The notes under the pieces: generated by a model | Told to the model about the DNA's origin: nothing | Seen by the model: only the letters and a program-made list of their open reading frames with translations | Database searches by the model: none | In this document: positions 5,803 to 7,791 of the stretch, piece by piece | How the letters are laid out: every line of letters starts with the position of its first letter | Position numbering within the stretch: the stretch's first letter is position 1 | Origin: Acidimicrobium sp. UBA3029 | Lineage (GTDB): Bacteria > Actinomycetota > Acidimicrobiia > Acidimicrobiales > Ilumatobacteraceae | Reading direction: 5' to 3' | Assembly: GCA_002367695.1 (NCBI GenBank) | Contig: DFDK01000005.1 | Coordinates: 65,530-73,320 of the forward strand | Length of the DNA stretch: 7,791 bases | Translations under genes and position numbers: made by a program

Positions 5803-5814
5803 ACCCCTACCGTA
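5803..5814 (-). promoter_or_regulatory. Candidate leaderless -10 (TACGGT) for the GarA-like gene
   Basis: On the minus strand TACGGT (5809-5814) matches TANNNT and is followed by six bases (AGGGGT) and the ATG at 5802. The AGGGG run is too close to the ATG to serve as a normal ribosome binding site. It lies directly after the stop codon of the phosphatidyltransferase gene (5819-5821), so the GarA-like gene may have its own promoter. Confidence 0.45.
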
Positions 5815-5818
5815 GCCT

Positions 5819-6406
5819 TCAGCCCACACGCCCTGCACGCAGGTTTGCCCGAATCATAGGCACATACATAACAGCCGTGTAATAACTCAAAGCAAGTCCG
5901 GGCACAGCAAAAATCCAGCCCAATGCGGTTGCTCCATTGGCGAGCCCGAATGTACTGGATCCCAATAACAGCAATGGCACCGACGTCATCAAGAACAGCG
6001 TGTACCACTTACCCCAATAACTGACAGCAAATCGCTGCATGCCAAACAGGGTTGCTACCACCATGGCACCGCCAACCGTGATCTCGCGCACGAGAATCGC
6101 GATACAGAACCAACTTGGCACTCCTCCGTCGATCATCACGCCCAAGGTTGCCACGATGAACAGCATGCGATCTACGAACGGATCAAACACCGATCCGAAG
6201 ACTGAAGTCTGATTGAGTTTTCGAGCCACCCAGCCATCGATCCAATCGGTATACGAAATTGCGCCCAACAACCATGCAGCGCCCGCGCGATTATCTCGTG
6301 CGAACAACACATACAAAAAAACTGGCAACATACATAGTCGAGCCAACGTAATTGCATTCGGAATAGACCAAATTCCAGAAGTCAGACTTGGCTTTTCAGT
6401 GCTCAC
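5819..6406 (-). CDS. CDP-alcohol phosphatidyltransferase family membrane protein (pgsA-type)
   Basis: This integral membrane enzyme transfers a phosphatidyl group from CDP-diacylglycerol to an alcohol such as glycerol-3-phosphate, an early step of phosphatidylglycerol or cardiolipin synthesis. The 195-residue product carries the full family motif D54-x2-D57-G58-x2-A61-R62-x8-G71-x3-D75-x3-D79, with all four metal-binding aspartates. The N-terminal IPNAITLARL is typical of PgsA proteins. Several hydrophobic segments follow (about 18-35, 85-105, 110-130, 140-190). The frame is open to an ATG at 6613, but that would overlap the HIT gene; the GTG at 6404-6406 just before the conserved part is chosen. 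In mycobacteria the equivalent position is held by pgsA2 (Rv1822). The acceptor alcohol cannot be read from the sequence. It is probably the first gene of the garA-type block. Confidence 0.88.
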   Translation of the reverse strand: MSTEKPSLTSGIWSIPNAITLARLCMLPVFLYVLFARDNRAGAAWLLGAISYTDWIDGWVARKLNQTSVFGSVFDPFVDRMLFIVATLGVMIDGGVPSWFCIAILVREITVGGAMVVATLFGMQRFAVSYWGKWYTLFLMTSVPLLLLGSSTFGLANGATALGWIFAVPGLALSYYTAVMYVPMIRANLRAGRVG

Positions 6407-6431
6407 AAACAACGACACTACAATCTTCACT
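6407..6431. promoter_or_regulatory. 25-base divergent promoter region with overlapping -10 elements
   Basis: On the plus strand TACAAT (6419-6424) plus seven bases leads into the ATG of the HIT gene at 6432. On the minus strand TAGTGT (6415-6420) plus eight bases leads into the GTG of the phosphatidyltransferase gene at 6406. The two hexamers share bases 6419-6420. Any -35 contact for each gene must lie inside the other gene. No ribosome binding site is seen for either. Confidence 0.5.
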
Positions 6432-6833
6432 ATGTCTTCACTGTTTACCCGTATTATCCGCGGAGAGATACCTGGCCATTTTGTGTACAAAGATGAGATC
6501 TGCGTCGCGTTCTTGACAATCAACCCAATCGTGACCGGCCACACCCTTGTAGTCCCAATTGAAGAAATCGACGAGTGGACCAATCTCTCAGCCGAGATTT
6601 CTACACATCTCATGGTTGTCGCAAAAAGGATTGGACTGGCGCAAAAACAACTCTATAAATGCAATCGGGTTGGGCTCATCATTGCTGGATTCGAAATACC
6701 CCATTGCCATCTGCACGTCATTCCAGCCGACACCATGTCCGACCTCTCGTTCGATCAAGCAGCATCTCATGTTGACCCAACAGAACTTGCAGCACAAGCA
6801 CAAAAGCTTGCTGCAATTCTTAAAACAATCTGA
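6432..6833 (+). CDS. HIT-family (histidine triad) hydrolase
   Basis: HIT proteins hydrolyse nucleoside phosphoramidates or dinucleoside polyphosphates. This 133-residue product has the fold's landmarks: LFTRIIRGEIPGHFVYKDE at about 4-22, FLTINPIVTGHTLVVP (27-42), and the catalytic triad H91-C-H93-L-H95-V-I near residues 91-97. The N-terminal CxxC of zinc-binding HIT proteins is absent. Between the two halves it reads RVGLIIAGFEIPH instead of the usual NNGxxAGQxVxHxH, a variant I recall from other actinobacteria. Its substrate is therefore less certain. An ATG far upstream in the same frame (6213) lies inside the phosphatidyltransferase gene and is not used. The ATG at 6432 is supported by TACAAT plus seven bases and by the family's normal N-terminus. 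Its 3' end overlaps the convergent SRAP gene by 14 bases. Confidence 0.9.
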   Translation: MSSLFTRIIRGEIPGHFVYKDEICVAFLTINPIVTGHTLVVPIEEIDEWTNLSAEISTHLMVVAKRIGLAQKQLYKCNRVGLIIAGFEIPHCHLHVIPADTMSDLSFDQAASHVDPTELAAQAQKLAAILKTI

Positions 6834-7563
6834 GTTCGCCCAACGATTCAGTCTGTGTCAAATCGATCGGTTCAATCAATTCGCTTCCGTTATTGCGCGA
6901 ACTATTAACTTTTGTACTAACCGCACACGCGACAAGTGCACCGTTCGGAATGGCAGCCAGATCAATGAGTGGGCTCTGATTGTTCGGATTCAGCCAATCC
7001 TCAACACCACGTTGGTCTAAGAGCACTGGCATGCGATGATGTATCTGGCTCACCATGTCATTCGCATGAGTCGTCAACGCAACCGCAGTGTGCACAACCT
7101 GACTGCTCGACTGATTCGGGTCTTTCCATGCAGTCCACAATCCAGCCACAGCGAGAACCCCATGATGTGAATAACTCGATTGACTGTTGGCAGAGAAATA
7201 ATACGGTTGCTTAATCGGCTTCATTGCGTCATGACGTAATTGCTCTTTCCACTCGAAGTAGCCATCCATCGGAAGCACACAACGGTGTTGCGCAACCAAA
7301 TCACGAAACGACGGCTTCTCAGCAACAGTTTCAATGCGCGCATTTATCAGGCTCGCCGCACGTGAAGCATCGGGTGCCCAGCGAGGAATCATTCCCCACG
7401 AAAAACTGACAGCCGATGAACCGCCTGTCGAATCAATAATTCCCAAAATACGGCTGGTTGGCGCAATATTAAAACTGATCGGCAATTCTTCAGTATCAAG
7501 AGAACACGAAAAAATATCAGAGATCTCCAACGCCGTTGTCTTGCGTACAAATCTTCCGCACAT
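6820..7563 (-). CDS. SRAP-domain protein (YedK/HMCES family), abasic-site DNA-protein crosslinking
   Basis: SRAP proteins react with abasic sites in single-stranded DNA, forming a stable thiazolidine crosslink through the amino group and thiol of an N-terminal cysteine, which shields the lesion. The 247-residue product has all key residues: C2 in MCGRF (exposed after removal of Met1), N32 in FNIAPT, W56-G57 in SWGMIPRW, N74-A75-R76-x-E78, E104 in DGYFEW, and H176 in HHRMPVLL. Length is normal. The ATG at 7561-7563 must be the start because Cys2 is catalytic, and it is preceded by TAATTT plus six bases. An inducible SOS role is suggested by the family name, but no LexA-type box is obvious upstream. 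It lies 19 bases after a DUF554 gene and overlaps the convergent HIT gene end by 14 bases. Confidence 0.95.
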   Translation of the reverse strand: MCGRFVRKTTALEISDIFSCSLDTEELPISFNIAPTSRILGIIDSTGGSSAVSFSWGMIPRWAPDASRAASLINARIETVAEKPSFRDLVAQHRCVLPMDGYFEWKEQLRHDAMKPIKQPYYFSANSQSSYSHHGVLAVAGLWTAWKDPNQSSSQVVHTAVALTTHANDMVSQIHHRMPVLLDQRGVEDWLNPNNQSPLIDLAAIPNGALVACAVSTKVNSSRNNGSELIEPIDLTQTESLGELRLF

Positions 7564-7575
7564 GAACTAAAATTA
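7564..7575 (-). promoter_or_regulatory. Candidate leaderless -10 (TAATTT) for the SRAP gene
   Basis: On the minus strand TAATTT (7570-7575) matches TANNNT and is followed by six bases (TAGTTC) and the ATG at 7563. Because the start of this gene is fixed by its catalytic Cys2, this is the least circular example of the pattern in the window. No ribosome binding site is present. Confidence 0.55.
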
Positions 7576-7582
7576 GTCCAAC

Positions 7583-7791
7583 TTACGACCAGAGACCACC
7601 CGGAGTTGCAAATATCCAGACCAACAAAGGCGTGATGATCAAACCTGGTAGCAATGAGCCAAGTCTGATCTTCTTTATCTCCAGCAAATTAAGTCCAATG
7701 GCCATTACCGCCAACCCACCCGCTGCAAATAGCTCTGTACGCATCCGCTCGTCCAATAACAAATCAAGACGCGTACCAAACAGAGTCAATG
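7583..7791 (-). CDS. DUF554-family membrane protein (partial, C-terminal part only)
   Basis: Only the last 68-69 residues are in the window; the gene continues beyond base 7791. The visible part has the alternation of hydrophobic segments expected of the C-terminus of DUF554 proteins (YqgA/YdfK type). A helix around ELFAAGGLAVMAIGLNLL is followed by IKKIRLGSLLPGLIITPLLV, where the (I/L)KxIRxGxLLPxLxIxPLLVW pattern is typical of the family, and then a short hydrophilic tail. These are multi-pass inner-membrane proteins; their transport or other role is not established. A Met codon close to the window edge should not be taken as the true start, because this part lacks the family's N-terminal half. 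Confidence in the family is good, in any function low. Confidence 0.75.
   Translation of the reverse strand, partial: LTLFGTRLDLLLDERMRTELFAAGGLAVMAIGLNLLEIKKIRLGSLLPGLIITPLLVWIFATPGGLWS

Noticed and set aside
5712..6008. A 98-codon minus-strand frame between the phosphatidyltransferase and FHA genes
   Set aside because: It overlaps the well-supported ends of both genes in another frame and shows no domain.
6407..6613. A 69-residue N-terminal extension of the phosphatidyltransferase
   Set aside because: It would overlap the HIT gene almost halfway, has no similarity to PgsA N-termini, and the GTG at 6406 lies just before the conserved part.
6559..7020. A 153-codon open frame on the plus strand across the HIT/SRAP junction
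   Set aside because: It overlaps the HIT gene in another frame and is antisense to SRAP, with no family resemblance.
1..7791. Mobile element, CRISPR array, tRNA, rRNA or phage genes
   Set aside because: No regularly spaced repeats, transposase motifs, terminal inverted repeats, or tRNA-like cloverleaf could be found; nearly all bases are in well-supported coding regions.

Overview
The window is a compact, almost fully coding stretch of an actinobacterial chromosome. By eye the base composition is roughly balanced, lower in GC than Streptomyces or Mycobacterium. A WhiB-type Fe-S regulator and a block matching the mycobacterial garA locus (pgsA2, garA, Rv1828, Rv1829, Rv1830) establish the phylum. 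The moderate GC, tight gene packing and lack of mobile DNA suggest an aquatic actinobacterium, possibly of the Acidimicrobiia. That last step is inference; no rRNA or other marker here fixes the lineage.

Layout. (1) 1-1373, minus strand: the N-terminal part of a WhiB regulator (cut by the window edge), preceded by a PLP-dependent threonine aldolase-type enzyme. (2) 1374-1431: a short divergent control region with a perfect 16-bp palindrome at its right edge. (3) 1432-3481, plus strand: a zinc-finger/coiled-coil protein of unknown role, a sphingosine-1-phosphate-lyase-like PLP enzyme, and a small helical protein whose start overlaps the lyase stop (ATGA). (4) 3485-6406, minus strand: the garA-type block, transcribed in the order CDP-alcohol phosphatidyltransferase, zinc-ribbon/FHA GarA-like protein, MerR regulator (Rv1828-like), DUF151 bifunctional-nuclease protein, second MerR regulator (Rv1830-like). 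(5) 6432-6833, plus strand: a HIT-family hydrolase, divergent from the phosphatidyltransferase with only 25 bases between starts. (6) 6820-7791, minus strand: an SRAP/HMCES-type DNA-protein crosslink protein whose end overlaps the HIT gene by 14 bases, preceded by the C-terminal end of a DUF554 membrane protein (cut by the window edge).

How it works together. The garA-type block links a FHA signalling switch (in mycobacteria a Ser/Thr kinase substrate controlling central carbon/nitrogen enzymes), two MerR regulators and a DUF151 protein. Its conserved order implies joint regulation. The rest is housekeeping: amino-acid and lipid-type PLP enzymes, membrane phospholipid synthesis, nucleotide hydrolysis and abasic-site protection.

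The most consistent non-coding signal is a TANNNT hexamer followed by exactly 6 or 7 bases and then the ATG. It occurs before five genes, with looser versions before three others. This is the geometry of leaderless transcripts and implies that most genes here start translation without a Shine-Dalgarno site. No tRNA, rRNA, CRISPR array, insertion sequence or prophage gene was seen, and I found no convincing previously undescribed system. The nearest candidates are the coupled lyase/small-protein pair, the palindromic divergent control region and the altered phospho-acceptor motif of the GarA-like protein.
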